Source of the DNA: Streptomyces composti
GTDB lineage: Bacteria; Actinomycetota; Actinomycetes; Streptomycetales; Streptomycetaceae
NCBI RefSeq assembly: GCF_012034205.1
Contig: NZ_JAATEM010000006.1
Span: 1-64,000 of the forward strand
Length of the DNA: 64,000 bases
Direction: 5' to 3'
Shown here: piece after piece, positions 45,797 to 55,306 of the stretch
Position numbering within the stretch: the first letter of the stretch is position 1
Layout: each line of letters begins with the position of its first letter
Position numbers and translations under genes: made by a program
Notes under the pieces: model-generated
The model's input: only the letters and a program-made list of their open reading frames with translations
What the model was told of the DNA's origin: nothing
Databases searched by the model: none

Positions 45797-46987
45797 TCAG
45801 GGCTGCATGAGGATCTTGACCGCGCCGTCCCGCTTCTGCTGGAACATCTCGTAGGCCTGCGGTGCCTCACTCAGCGGCACCCGGTGGGTGGCGAAGTCCT
45901 CCACGCCGAGCGGGTCGTCGTCGGTGAGGTGCGGGATGATCTCGTCGCTCCAGCGGCGCACGTTGGCCTGGCCCATGCGCACCTGGAGCTGCTTGTCGAA
46001 CATGGTCAGCAGGGGCATCGGGTCGGCCATGCCGCCGTAGACGCCGGAGATGGAGATGGTGCCGCCGCGGCGCACCAGCTCGATCGCGGTGTGCAGGGCG
46101 GTGAGGCGGTCGACGCTGAAGCGTTCCGCCATGGGACCGCTCAGTTTGCGGGGCATCATGGCGGCGGCGTTCTGCACCAGCCGGGCCATGTGGCTGCCGT
46201 GCGCCTCGGTGCCGACGGCGTCGATCACGGCGTCGGGGCCGCGCCCGTCGGTGCGGTCCTTGATCGCCTCGACGAGTTCCTTCTCGTCGTGGAAGGAACG
46301 CAGGTCGAAGGTCTCCACGCCCCGCTCGCGGACCCGGGCGAGCCGCTCGGGCACCAGGTCGACGCCGAAGACCTGCCCGGCGCCCCTGAGCCGGGCGACC
46401 CGGCAGGCCATGTCTCCGATGGGGCCGAGGCCGAGCACGGCGACGCTGCCGCCCTCGGGGACGTCGGCGTAGGCGACGGCCTGCCAGGCGGTGGGCAGCA
46501 CGTCGGAGAGGTAGACGAAGCGGTCGTCCGGCGGGCCCTCGGGGACCTTGATCGGCCCGTACTGGGCCTGCGGCACGCGCAGGTACTCGGCCTGTGCGCC
46601 GGGGACGGCACCGTAGAGCCGGGTGTAGCCGAAGAGGGGTGCGCCCATGCCCTCGGAGTGCACCTGGGTGGTCTCGCACTGGGTCTGCAGCCCGGTCAGG
46701 CACATCCAGCAGTTGCCGCAGGCTATCTGGAACGGCACCACGACCCGGTCGCCCACCTGGAGGTCCGGCACACCGGCGCCGACCTCCTCGACGATGCCCA
46801 TCGGCTCGTGGCCCAGGATGTCGCCGGGTGTCATGAACGGGGTGAGCACCTCGTACAGGTGCAGATCGGATCCGCACAGCCCGCTCGAGGTGATGCGGAT
46901 GATCGCGTCCGTCGGTTCCTCGATCCTGGGATCGGGGACGTTCTCCACCCGGACGTCCCGCTTGCCCTGCCAGGTCACTGCCTTCAT
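45797..46987 (-). CDS. Zinc-dependent alcohol/formaldehyde dehydrogenase (MDR family)
   Basis: 396 residues. The catalytic zinc site is built from Cys and Asp/His in GLCGSDLHLY and GHEPMGIVEEVG; the structural zinc cluster is ACGNCWMCLTGLQTQC with four cysteines. The Rossmann motif VAVLGLGPIGDMACRVARL lies near residue 180. The long insert around residues 100-140 and overall length resemble glutathione-independent formaldehyde dehydrogenase-like enzymes, though the substrate is uncertain. GGAGGGAGC lies 9 nt before the ATG. The protein is cytoplasmic. Divergent from the DUF3048 lipoprotein gene, with about 190 bp between. Confidence 0.88.
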   Translation of the reverse strand: MKAVTWQGKRDVRVENVPDPRIEEPTDAIIRITSSGLCGSDLHLYEVLTPFMTPGDILGHEPMGIVEEVGAGVPDLQVGDRVVVPFQIACGNCWMCLTGLQTQCETTQVHSEGMGAPLFGYTRLYGAVPGAQAEYLRVPQAQYGPIKVPEGPPDDRFVYLSDVLPTAWQAVAYADVPEGGSVAVLGLGPIGDMACRVARLRGAGQVFGVDLVPERLARVRERGVETFDLRSFHDEKELVEAIKDRTDGRGPDAVIDAVGTEAHGSHMARLVQNAAAMMPRKLSGPMAERFSVDRLTALHTAIELVRRGGTISISGVYGGMADPMPLLTMFDKQLQVRMGQANVRRWSDEIIPHLTDDDPLGVEDFATHRVPLSEAPQAYEMFQQKRDGAVKILMQP

Positions 46988-47175
46988 CGCCGAGCGCTCC
47001 CTCCGTGCCGGCCGCTGTTCGGCCCCTGCGGTGGGGCACCGGGTACCCGAGGGCACCCGCGGCGAATCGTGGGCCGCTGGGCCGATCGGCGGAACCGCAG
47101 CGCGGGATCACTCCCGATCGGGTATAGCAACCGACGATCAGACAAGCGCACAATCAAGACACTCGACGACAGGGC

Positions 47176-48168
47176 GTGGTGGCGACGGTGGGCACGGGAC
47201 GAAGGGCGCGCACGCGGCGCGGCACCGCGGTGAGATCGTTGCTGGCGCTCTGCCTGGCAGCAGGACTCGCCGCGGGCTGCACCGTGCCGGGCGATCCCGA
47301 CGACGGGCGCGGCCCGTCGCAGCGGTCACCGGGGACGTCCGGGCGTGAGCCCGGCCCCGCGGTGCTCGCCGTGAAGATCGACAACGCTCGGGGGGCCCGC
47401 CCGCACACCGGGGTCGAGGACGCCGATGTGGTGTACGTGGAGCAGGTCGAGGGCGGGCTGAGCCGGCTGATGGCGGTGTACGCCACGCGGCTGCCGGACC
47501 GGGTCGGACCGGTGCGCAGTGCCCGCGAGGCCGATCTGGAACTGCTGCGCCAGTTCGACCGGCCGGTGCTGGCCTACTCCGGCGCACAGAGCAAGCTGAA
47601 GCCGCTGATCGAGGCGGCACCCCTGACCGCGGTCACGCCCGAGTCGTTCTCCGGCGTCTACACCAGGGGCGCCGGCCGTCCCGCACCGCACAACCTCTAC
47701 CTGCGTCCGGGGCGGCTGATGGACCGGCCGGCGGGTGCCGAGGCGCTCACCACCGGATTCCGCTTCGGCCGGGCCCCGTCCGGCGGCACGCCCGAGGTCT
47801 CCCGCACGGTGCGCTACCCGGCGGCCCGCTTCACCTTCACCTGGTCGGCCGGGGACGGCCGCTGGCTGGTGTCGCTGGACGGCAGCCCCGCGCTCACCAG
47901 CGACGGCGGCCGGCTGGCACCGGCGACCGTGGTCGTGCAGTACGTGACGGTCCGGCCGTCGAAGTTCCAGGACTTCCTCGGCAACAACACCCCGTACACC
48001 GAGACGGTGGGCTCGGGCGAGGCCCTGGTGCTGCGCGGCGGCAAGGCCTACGAGGCGCGGTGGAACCGGCCCGGCGCCGAGGACGGCACCACCTTCACCA
48101 CCGAGGAGGGCGAGCGGATGAACTTCGCCCGCGGCCAGGTGTGGGTCGTCTACGCGAAGGCGCCCTGA
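47176..48168 (+). CDS. DUF3048 (YerB-like) putative lipoprotein
   Basis: 330 residues. A basic N-terminus and hydrophobic core end in a lipobox, LAAGC, with the lipidated cysteine near residue 35; a Gly/Asp/Pro/Ser-rich linker follows. Residues about 65-325 form the DUF3048 pair of domains (AVKIDNARGARPHTGVED, RVGPVRSAREADLELL, HNLYLRP, QYVTVRPSKFQDFLG). B. subtilis YerB is the named relative; no activity is established. The protein is expected on the outer face of the membrane. Several closely spaced GTG codons make the exact start uncertain. A TATAGC -10-like box lies near 47123. It is convergent with the frameshifted regulator. Confidence 0.83.
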   Translation: MVATVGTGRRARTRRGTAVRSLLALCLAAGLAAGCTVPGDPDDGRGPSQRSPGTSGREPGPAVLAVKIDNARGARPHTGVEDADVVYVEQVEGGLSRLMAVYATRLPDRVGPVRSAREADLELLRQFDRPVLAYSGAQSKLKPLIEAAPLTAVTPESFSGVYTRGAGRPAPHNLYLRPGRLMDRPAGAEALTTGFRFGRAPSGGTPEVSRTVRYPAARFTFTWSAGDGRWLVSLDGSPALTSDGGRLAPATVVVQYVTVRPSKFQDFLGNNTPYTETVGSGEALVLRGGKAYEARWNRPGAEDGTTFTTEEGERMNFARGQVWVVYAKAP

Positions 48169-48201
48169 CCCGGCGGACCCGGGCCGCACCGTCGCCACGG
48201 C

Positions 48202-48354
48202 CCCCGCTCCAGGTCGGACGCGGAGCGCCGTCGGCCACCCGCTCAGCGCAGGCCCGCCCCCGCGTCCAGCTCCGCCCTGGCGCGCTCGGCGAGGCCGTCG
48301 GCGCCGCAGGAGCGGGCCAGGGCAAGGCCCCGCTCCAGGTCGGACGCGGAGCGC
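48202..48354. repeat. 27-bp direct repeat at the 3' end of the AAA/TPR gene
   Basis: The sequence starting ccccgctccaggtcgga and ending gcggagcgc is present at 48202-48228 (intergenic) and at 48328-48354 (inside the gene), 126 bp apart. The outer copy lies beyond the stop codon at 48243. The arrangement suggests a duplication or deletion that affected the gene's 3' end. Confidence 0.9.
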
Positions 48355-50922
48355 GCGAGGATGCCGTACTCGACGCGGGCCGCGGCGTGTTCGTACTGGC
48401 AGGGCGAGGACTCCAGGTGGGCGACGGCCTGCCCGGCGAGCCGGACCGCCCGCTGGCCGGTCTCCAGGGCCGCGGCCACCCGCAGTGCCTCCCCCAGCGC
48501 GGTGGCGGTGCCGAAGCGTTCGGCCCGCCGGCGCACGTCGACGGCGAGCCGGGCCGCCCTCTCGGGGTCCTCGGTGGCCAGCGCGCGGGCGAGGTCGGCG
48601 GCGCAGAAGACATGCACCGGGTTGTGGTGGCCGCGGGTCACGGCGGCCTTCTCGGCGGCCTCCAGCTCGTTGATGCCGTCCTTGGTGCGGCCCACTGCGA
48701 GCAGCAGCCGGCCGCGCACCGAACGCGGGTCGGGCAGCACGATGGTGGACGGGTACGGCGGGGCGAAGTCGTACTGCTCGGCGATCGCCCAGGCCTCGTC
48801 GACACGGCCGCGGGCGAGCAGCGTGTCGACCAGGTTGCAGGTCGCCGTCCAGTACAGCGGCAGCCCGCGCCCGACCTTCTCGGCGAGGCGCAGACTCGCG
48901 CAGAGAGGCCTCCGCCTCCGCGAGCCGGCCGCGCCTGCGGTGCCCGAGCCCGACATAGGCGTGGGCGAGGGCCAGGTGGCCGCCGCTCCAGCCGGCCGAC
49001 TCATAGGCGTGCAGGGCCTCGTTGTAGAGGGCCTCGGCGCGGTCCAGGCAGTCGGTGTAGGCGTAGACGCCGGCCAGCATCAGCAGCAGCTCCACACCCC
49101 ACTCCGAGTCGGTCCAGCCGAGTCCGGGGGCGAGGCGGCCGTCGACCAGGGCGCGGTCGCACAGTTCGACGATCTCCTCGGCGTTCTCGCCGCGCATCAT
49201 GGCGTCGAAGGCGTGCAGGATGAGCAGCGCCCGCTCGGAGTTGTCGCGTCCGGTGCAGGTGGCGGCGAGCTCGGCGAGGCGTTCGGAGCGGTTCGGGGTG
49301 AGGGTGGCGCCGGCGTGGATGCCCTCCCACATGAACTGCACGGCCTGCAGCCGCATCCGGGCCGGTCCCGGCTCCAGCCGGGCGGCCTCCGCCTCGACCG
49401 TGCGGACCGCCTCCTCCATCTGGTCGTTGTGCAGCAGTGCCTGGGAGAGCCGGACCACGGCGTCCACCCGCTGGTCGCCGTCGAGGCCGGGCATGCCGAG
49501 CGCGGCGCGCAGATGCCCGATGGTCCGGGCGGGCGCGGTGAGGAAGGTGGCGCAGCCCAGTTCGTAGAGGACCTGGGCGTGGACCTCGGGGCGGGGCGGT
49601 TCCTCCAGGGCGCGTTCCAGGCACCGGCGGGCGGCGTCCGGGGCGCCGACGGCGAGATGCTCGCGGGCGGCCTCGCGCAGCTGCTCGACGAGTTCCTCGT
49701 CGTCGTCCGGGTGGACCTCGATCAGGTGCCGGGCGGCCGCGGCGGCGCCCCGCCCGGAGTCGGTGACGATGCGGGCCGCTATGCCGTGCATGGCGCGGCG
49801 CAGGGCGTCGGGGATGGAGTTGTAGACGGCGGTGGCGATCAGCGGGTGCACGAACTCCAGGTCGGCCGGGGCGCCGCCGTGGCTCGCCGGGTCGGGCGAG
49901 GTCAGGATGCGGGCGCTGCGCAGGAGTTCGGCGCAGCGGACGGCGGCGTCGTGCTCCAGGGTGGCGAGGCGGGCCACCAGGTCGACGGTGACGCCGGTGC
50001 CGAGGATGGCGGCGGCCCAGGCGAACCGGGTGGCGTCGATGCCGAGTTGCTCCAGGCGGGCGACGAGGCCGCCGCCGCGGGCGGACTGGTTGAGCGCGCG
50101 CAGTTCACCGGCGTGCGCCTCGACCGGTTCGAGCGCGCTGTCCTGGACCTTGGCGAGGAGTTCGACGGTCTCGTAGGGGTTGCCGCCGGTGACGGCCCAC
50201 ACCTCGCGGCAGAACGCGGCGTCGGCGTGTTCGCCGAGGGTGGCGCGGGTGAGCCCGGTGGTGGCCTCGGGTGTGAGCGCGCTGAGGGTGGTGACGGGGT
50301 GGTCGGACGCGGCGACCACGGCGTCCAGGTGGCGGGCGCCGACCCCGGAGATGTCGCCGGGCCTGCGGGCCACCACGACCAGGACGGGCAGGTCGTCGAG
50401 GCGTTCGGCGAAGGCGGCCAGCCAGTGCAGGGTCTCCTGGTCGGCCCAGTGGGCGTCGTCGATCAGCAGCACCAGCGGCCAGTCCCGGCGGGCCAGCCTG
50501 CGCACCGCGGCGACCAGGCCCTCGCACACGCCCTGAGGGTCGGCGTGCCGGTCGCCCGGTTCGGCGATGCCGAGGGCGGGTCCGGCGATGTCGTACCAGT
50601 CGCCGAGGTACTCGCGGGCCTCCTCCGGCAGCATCGACAGCAGCGCGGGCTGCAGGAGCTGGCGTACGACGTTGAAGGGGACGGAGCGAAGGGTCTCGCC
50701 GCCGCGCGCGGACCAGACGGTGCAGCCGCGCTGTTCGGCGATGCGGCGGGTCTCGGCGAGCAGCGCGGTCTTGCCGAGTCCGGCCTCGCCGCGGAGCACC
50801 AGCAGGCTGCCGGACGAGGTGCGGTCGGCACACAGGGTGTCGACGGCCTGTGCGATGGCGGCGATCTCCGCCTCCCGCTCCCACAGGGCCGAGGCTCCGG
50901 CCTTGGGCCGTACCTCCGTCAT
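48243..50922 (-). pseudogene. LuxR-type large AAA/TPR regulator, frameshifted and without HTH
   Basis: From the ATG at 50922 (GGGGAGG upstream) the frame reads an AAA_16 ATPase: Walker A LRGEAGLGKTALL near residue 45 and Walker B PLVLLIDDAHWAD, then a long TPR-type helical region. At plus coordinates 48891-48897 coding passes to another frame: EAEASLRES is followed by LRLAEKVGRGLPLYW in the new frame, which runs to the stop at 48243. A loss of two bases (or gain of one) explains this. The restored protein is about 890 residues and ends RARAELDAGAGLR without the C-terminal LuxR helix-turn-helix of LAL regulators. It therefore looks doubly damaged, or is a variant that never bound DNA. Confidence 0.75.
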
Positions 50923-51183
50923 CCCGCTACCTCCCCAAGTCGCCCGAACGACGTACAGACCTCGAGCGTATCCCTCTGCGTGCCCGAACGGTGACGGGTC
51001 GGAGCATGAGTTGCCGCGACGGGTGACCCGGGGTGCGAAGGGTCGACGCATCACCGCGCTCACCAGGAGCGGTGCGGGTCAACAAGGCTTGCGACTGTGC
51101 GGTCTGACGGGTCGTCGCACCAGGGAGGAACGGTTCTTCCGCTCTCTCATCCGGCTCTCACCGACGCCGCTTACGGTGGGGGC

Positions 51184-52131
51184 ATGACGCAGCTGACTCC
51201 TCCCGGGTGGTACCCCGATCCCGGGCAGAAGAAGGACGGGCCCGCCACCGAGCGCTGGTGGGACGGCGGTGCCTGGACGGATCAGGTGCGCCCGTCGGGG
51301 CAGGCCGCCGGCTGGGGTCCCCCGGCGCCCGTCCGGCCGCCGTCCCGGCGACGGCGCGCGGTCCGGACCGGGGCGGCCGTGGCGGCGGCGGTCGCGGTCC
51401 TGGCGAGCATCGGGGCGGGCGTCTACGTGCTGGCCGACGACGACGGCGGACGCGGGTCCTCGGCCTCCCAGGAGCGCCCGGACCGTGACGGCGGGCGGGG
51501 CGACCGGGACGGCGACTCCGGCAGGGACGGCAGGGACGGCGGGTCCGGCGGCGGTCCGGACGGAGCCGAACCGGGACCGGAGGGGTCCGATCCGCCCCTG
51601 GTGCGGAGCGGTTCGGTGACCGACACGCTGAGCGGGATCAGCCTGCCCGTCCCGAAGGGCTGGACCGGCCAGGAGATGCAGGTGGGCGCCCATGTGTCGT
51701 CGGAGGAGACCTACAAGTGCCCCGGCGACAGCTCCAAGACCTGCACCAAGGGCGGCGCCTACTCGTCACCGGCCCTGCTGCTCGGCACCCGCGGCAGCAC
51801 GCCCGAGGAGATCGCCAAGGCGGACATCGCCGAGAACGCCGAGGAGTCCTACGGCGGCTCCTCGTACGGGAGGATCACCCGCCACGACGTGCTGGCCTCG
51901 AAGGCGGTGACGGTGGCTGGGCAGAAGGGCTACCTGGTGCGCTGGCGGGCGGTGACCAGCAAGGGCTCCGACGGGTTCGTGCAGTCGGTCGCCTTCCCCT
52001 CCCCCGCACGGCCGGAGCGGATCGTCGTCGTCCGGCTCGGTGTGGACACCGACCAGAAGCAGTCCCTGCTGGACGAGATCACCGAGGGCATCGAGGCGGC
52101 CTCGGGCGGCGGCCGGGGGCAGGAGGTCTGA
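51184..52131 (+). CDS. DUF2510 membrane protein with secreted C-terminal domain
   Basis: 315 residues. The N-terminal DUF2510 motif PPGWYPDPGQ-x10-RWWDGGAWTD (residues 6-33) is a cytoplasmic WYP-type module common in actinomycetes. A Pro-rich linker, a basic stop-transfer segment (PSRRRRAVR) and one membrane helix (VAAAVAVLASIGAGVYVLA, about 65-83) follow, then a strongly charged Asp/Gly/Arg linker of about 50 residues and an extracytoplasmic domain to the end (LPVPKGWTGQEMQVGAHV; two cysteines in KCPGDSSKTC). The function is unknown. The ATG lies 6 nt after TACGGT (51172-51177), so a leaderless start is possible. It ends before a 20-bp terminator stem. Confidence 0.82.
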   Translation: MTQLTPPGWYPDPGQKKDGPATERWWDGGAWTDQVRPSGQAAGWGPPAPVRPPSRRRRAVRTGAAVAAAVAVLASIGAGVYVLADDDGGRGSSASQERPDRDGGRGDRDGDSGRDGRDGGSGGGPDGAEPGPEGSDPPLVRSGSVTDTLSGISLPVPKGWTGQEMQVGAHVSSEETYKCPGDSSKTCTKGGAYSSPALLLGTRGSTPEEIAKADIAENAEESYGGSSYGRITRHDVLASKAVTVAGQKGYLVRWRAVTSKGSDGFVQSVAFPSPARPERIVVVRLGVDTDQKQSLLDEITEGIEAASGGGRGQEV

Positions 52132-52326
52132 GGGCGGGACGGCACATCCGGGCGCTCGGGGCACGGCGGCCGGGACGGATCATCGGGGCGCCCGGGGCGC
52201 GGCGGCCGGAACGGGGCGTCCGGAGCGCGGCGTCCGTACCCGCCCCGGAGCCGGCGTCCGCAGGTGTCCGCACCCGCCCCGGTCCGGGCGCAGGGGCGCG
52301 GCGGCCGGGACCGGCCCCGGATGCAG

Positions 52327-52373
52327 CGGCCGGGTGGGGTGCCCCTCCGCTCCAGGGGCACCCCACCCGGCCG
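52327..52373. terminator. 20-bp perfect hairpin between DUF2510 and TetR genes
   Basis: The left arm (52327-52346, starting cggccgggtgggg) and right arm (52354-52373, ending ccacccggccg) pair perfectly around a 7-nt loop. It is the strongest terminator in the window. The rest of the 323-bp gap 52132-52454 consists of CGG/CCGG-rich low-complexity DNA without a supported gene. Confidence 0.92.
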
Positions 52374-52454
52374 GGGGGTGCGCGCCGCCCCCGTCCCCAC
52401 GGTGCGGCGCGGTCGGACCGCCGTCCGGTCATCCGGTCGACGGCGGCCCCGTTC

Positions 52455-53069
52455 TCAGGGCAGGCCCAGGGCCGGCAGCACGGCGGCGTCCACGAATCGG
52501 ACCAGGTAGTCCGGGTCGGCGTCCTCGCCCTCGAGCACGGGCCGGGCCCGCAGCACGCCGAAGATCTGGGCCGGCACATGGTCGAGCGCCGGGTTGTCCC
52601 AGGCCACCTCGCCGCGCTCGACGCCGCGGCGGAGGATCTCGTCGAGCGCGGCGATCTCCGGCTCGACCAGCGCCTCGCGCAGCGCCTGCGCCAGTTCCCG
52701 GTCCCGGGTCACCGCGAGCCCGAGGGCCTGCAGCAGGGTGGTGTCCTGCACCGCCCACTCCCCCGCGCGCCGCGCCGCCTCGCGCAGATCACCGGCGAGG
52801 GTGCCGGTGTCGATCCCGGTGAACCGGGTCTGCCGCCGGGAGCGCAGTGCGGCGGCCACGAACCGGGGTTTCGTGCGCCACTGGCGGTAGAGCGTGGACT
52901 TGCTGCACCGCGTGCTGGCGGCGACCTTCTCCATGGTGACGGCGTCGTAGCCGCACTCGCGGATCTGGTTCAGCACGGCGTCGAAGAACTCCTGCTCACG
53001 CTCGGGCGTGATCTTGGAGCGGCGCGAGGTGCCGACCGTCTCCGGTCGCTCCGCGGCCTGCGACGTCAT
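52455..53069 (-). CDS. TetR family transcriptional regulator
   Basis: 204 residues. The TetR helix-turn-helix is at about 25-72: DAVLNQIRECGYDAVTMEKV, then AASTRCSKSTLYRQWRTKP. The remainder is the helical ligand-binding and dimerisation domain (TetR_C-like; RELAQALREALVEPEIAALDEI). The ATG has GAGGAG and GAGGG upstream. Four 16-bp tandem units with a TACG-N4-CGTA-type core lie about 60-125 bp upstream and are presumably its autoregulatory operators. A matching three-unit array precedes the desaturase gene at 33622, so lipid metabolism may be part of its regulon. The phospholipase C gene lies upstream on the same strand. Confidence 0.9.
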   Translation of the reverse strand: MTSQAAERPETVGTSRRSKITPEREQEFFDAVLNQIRECGYDAVTMEKVAASTRCSKSTLYRQWRTKPRFVAAALRSRRQTRFTGIDTGTLAGDLREAARRAGEWAVQDTTLLQALGLAVTRDRELAQALREALVEPEIAALDEILRRGVERGEVAWDNPALDHVPAQIFGVLRARPVLEGEDADPDYLVRFVDAAVLPALGLP

Positions 53070-53129
53070 CCCTCAGCTCCTCGTCCCGTCCGCCCGGCAC
53101 CCCACCGGACCCCGCGGGCCGTGCGCCCA

Positions 53130-53193
53130 CCGGTACGCCACTGTACCGGTACGGAAGCGTATCGGTACACAACCGTATCGGTACGCGGACGTA
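53130..53193 (-). promoter_or_regulatory. Four tandem 16-bp operator units upstream of the TetR gene
   Basis: Units at 53130-53145, 53146-53161, 53162-53177 and 53178-53193 follow the pattern YCGGTAC-N5-YGTA, giving TACG-N4-CGTA in units two and four and one-mismatch versions in one and three. At a unit boundary GTACCGGTAC (53143-53152) is also a perfect palindrome. The regular phasing and location in the TetR promoter indicate cooperative repressor binding. Confidence 0.75.
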
Positions 53194-53254
53194 TCGATGA
53201 AGATCGACGGTCGCGGCCGGGCCGTCGGCGAGACCGGCACGAGGAGCCGGGTCC

Positions 53255-55306
53255 TCAGTCCGTGAGGATCGCCGGGTCGCTCACCCCCGGCCGGCCGTTC
53301 TCCACGTGCCCCGCGAAGCGGCGGAGGAAGGCGCTGTCGGCCGGGGAGGTGACCGTCAGGTCGTACCAGCGGTGGCTCGCGCGCGGGCCGACGGTGCGGT
53401 GGACGGTGGCGCCGGGGCGCACGGCGACCGTGGTGATGCGGTCGCGGTAGGCGTCCCTCAGGCGCAGGCGGGCGGTGTGCGGGGCACGGTTGGTGAAGGT
53501 GAGGCGGATGCCGTCGCCGGTGTGGCGGGCGGTGACCTCGCAGCCCGCCGCGGTGCCGGAGCCCCGGAAGGCGCGCAGGAAGCCGTTCGGACCGTGCACG
53601 GTCAGGTCGTAGGAGCCGGCCGAGTGGACCGAGTTCCAGGTGTCCGACAGGGTCTTGCCGGCCTCGGTGGTGTAGGTCCAGGGGCCGTCGGCGCGGTTGC
53701 CGGAGGTGACCAGGAAGGCCGCGCCGGCGCGGGCGCCGGAGGAGAAGGTGAGCGTGAAGGTACCGGCCGCGGTGTCGGCGGAACCGTCCACCGCCGGGGC
53801 GTACTTCAGCGGGCGGGTCCGGCGCCGGCCGCGCTCCTGCCGGGGCAGGCGCGGGTCCGCCGGGGGCGCCGGGCGGTAGTCGGGGTGACGGTCGCGGTCC
53901 GGCGGCTCGTAGGCGCCGGTGTCCGGCAGTTCCGCGAGGCGGCCGTCCGGGCGGGCGAAGTCGAAGGCCGAGGTCAGATCGCCGCAGACGGCACGGCGCC
54001 AGGGAGAGATGTTCGGCTCCTCGACGCCGAGACGCCGCTCCATGAACCGGATGATCGAGGTGTGGTCGAAGGTCTCGGAGCAGACGTAGCCGCCCTTGCT
54101 CCATGGTGAGACGACCAGCATGGGCACGCGCGGTCCGAGGCCGTAGAAGCCCTCGCGGTGCGAGGTGCTGCCGGGGAAGACGTCCAGGGAGACGTCGGCC
54201 GTCGAGCGGCCCTGCGCCGCGGACTTCGGGGGCAGCGGCGGCACCACGTGGTCGAAGAAGCCGTCGTTCTCGTCGTAGGTGATGAACAGCGCGGTCCGCG
54301 CCCAGACCTCCGGGTCCGAGGTGAGCGCGTCGAGCACCTGAGCGATGTACCAGGCGCCGTAGTTGGAGGGCCAGTTGGAGTGCTCGGAGAAGGCCTCGGG
54401 GGCGACGATCCAGGAGACCTGCGGCAGGCGGCCCGCTGTGACGTCGGCCCGCAGCTGGTCGAAGAGGCCGTCGCCGTCCCTCACGTCGGTGCCGGTGCGG
54501 GCCTTGTCGTACAGCGGGTCGCCGGGCTTCGCCTCGCGGTACTGGTCGAAGTACAGCAGGGAGTTGTCGCCGTAGGTGCCCCGGTAGGCGTCGTCGATCC
54601 AGCCCCAGCGTCCGGCCGGGTCCAGACCGTCGCCGATGTCCTGGTAGACGCGCCAGGAGATCCCCGCCCGCTCCAGCCGCTCGGGGTAGGTGGTCCAGCC
54701 GTAGCCGAGTTCGTCGTTGCCGAGGACCGGGCCCCCGCCCTTGCCGTCGTTGCCGGTGTGGCCGGACCACATGTAGTAGCGGTTGGGGTCGGTGGAGCCG
54801 ATGAACGAGCAGTGGTAGGCGTCGCAGACGGTGAAGGCGTCGGCGAGGGCGTAGTGGAACGGGATGTCGGCGCGGTCCAGGTACGCCATGGTCGTGGTGC
54901 CCTTGGCGGGCAGCCAGCCGTCGTACCGCCCGTCGCGGTAGGCGTCCTGGCCGTCGGGCCAGCCGTGCGGGAGTCCTTCGAGGAACCGCATGCCGAGGTC
55001 GTCGGCGTCCGGACGGAAGGGCAGCACCTCCCTGGTGCCGTCGGACTGGTGCCACACGGGCTTGCCGCTCGGCAGGGTCACCGGATGCGGGTCGCCGAAG
55101 CCGCGGACGCCTCTGAGCCGCCCGAAGTAGTGGTCGAAGGAACGGTTCTCCTGCATCAGGACGACGATGTGCTCGACGTCCTCGACGGTACCGGTCCGGT
55201 ACGCCGCGGGGAGCGCGGCGGCCCGCTCGATGCTGGCCGACAGCACACTGAACGCCGTCGCGGCGCCCGCGAGCCTCAGGAATCGCCGCCGGTCGACTTC
55301 GGACAT
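53255..55306 (-). CDS. Phosphocholine-type phospholipase C, Tat-exported
   Basis: 683 residues. A twin-arginine signal (DRRRFLRLAGAATAF) begins at residue 5. The phosphoesterase domain starts VEHIVVLMQENRSFDHYFG (metal-binding Glu/Asn and Asp), with further ligands in FITYDENDGFFDHV and SEHSNWPSNYGAWY, extending to about residue 460. Two beta-sandwich repeats of the PLC C-terminal domain follow (FTLTFSSGARAGAAFLVT; VRPGATVHRTV). The family cleaves phosphatidylcholine or sphingomyelin outside the cell and is often phosphate-regulated; no pho box was recognised. The ATG at 55306 has AGGTGG about 8 nt upstream. The upstream gene's frame runs 31 bp into this gene. Confidence 0.92.
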   Translation of the reverse strand: MSEVDRRRFLRLAGAATAFSVLSASIERAAALPAAYRTGTVEDVEHIVVLMQENRSFDHYFGRLRGVRGFGDPHPVTLPSGKPVWHQSDGTREVLPFRPDADDLGMRFLEGLPHGWPDGQDAYRDGRYDGWLPAKGTTTMAYLDRADIPFHYALADAFTVCDAYHCSFIGSTDPNRYYMWSGHTGNDGKGGGPVLGNDELGYGWTTYPERLERAGISWRVYQDIGDGLDPAGRWGWIDDAYRGTYGDNSLLYFDQYREAKPGDPLYDKARTGTDVRDGDGLFDQLRADVTAGRLPQVSWIVAPEAFSEHSNWPSNYGAWYIAQVLDALTSDPEVWARTALFITYDENDGFFDHVVPPLPPKSAAQGRSTADVSLDVFPGSTSHREGFYGLGPRVPMLVVSPWSKGGYVCSETFDHTSIIRFMERRLGVEEPNISPWRRAVCGDLTSAFDFARPDGRLAELPDTGAYEPPDRDRHPDYRPAPPADPRLPRQERGRRRTRPLKYAPAVDGSADTAAGTFTLTFSSGARAGAAFLVTSGNRADGPWTYTTEAGKTLSDTWNSVHSAGSYDLTVHGPNGFLRAFRGSGTAAGCEVTARHTGDGIRLTFTNRAPHTARLRLRDAYRDRITTVAVRPGATVHRTVGPRASHRWYDLTVTSPADSAFLRRFAGHVENGRPGVSDPAILTD

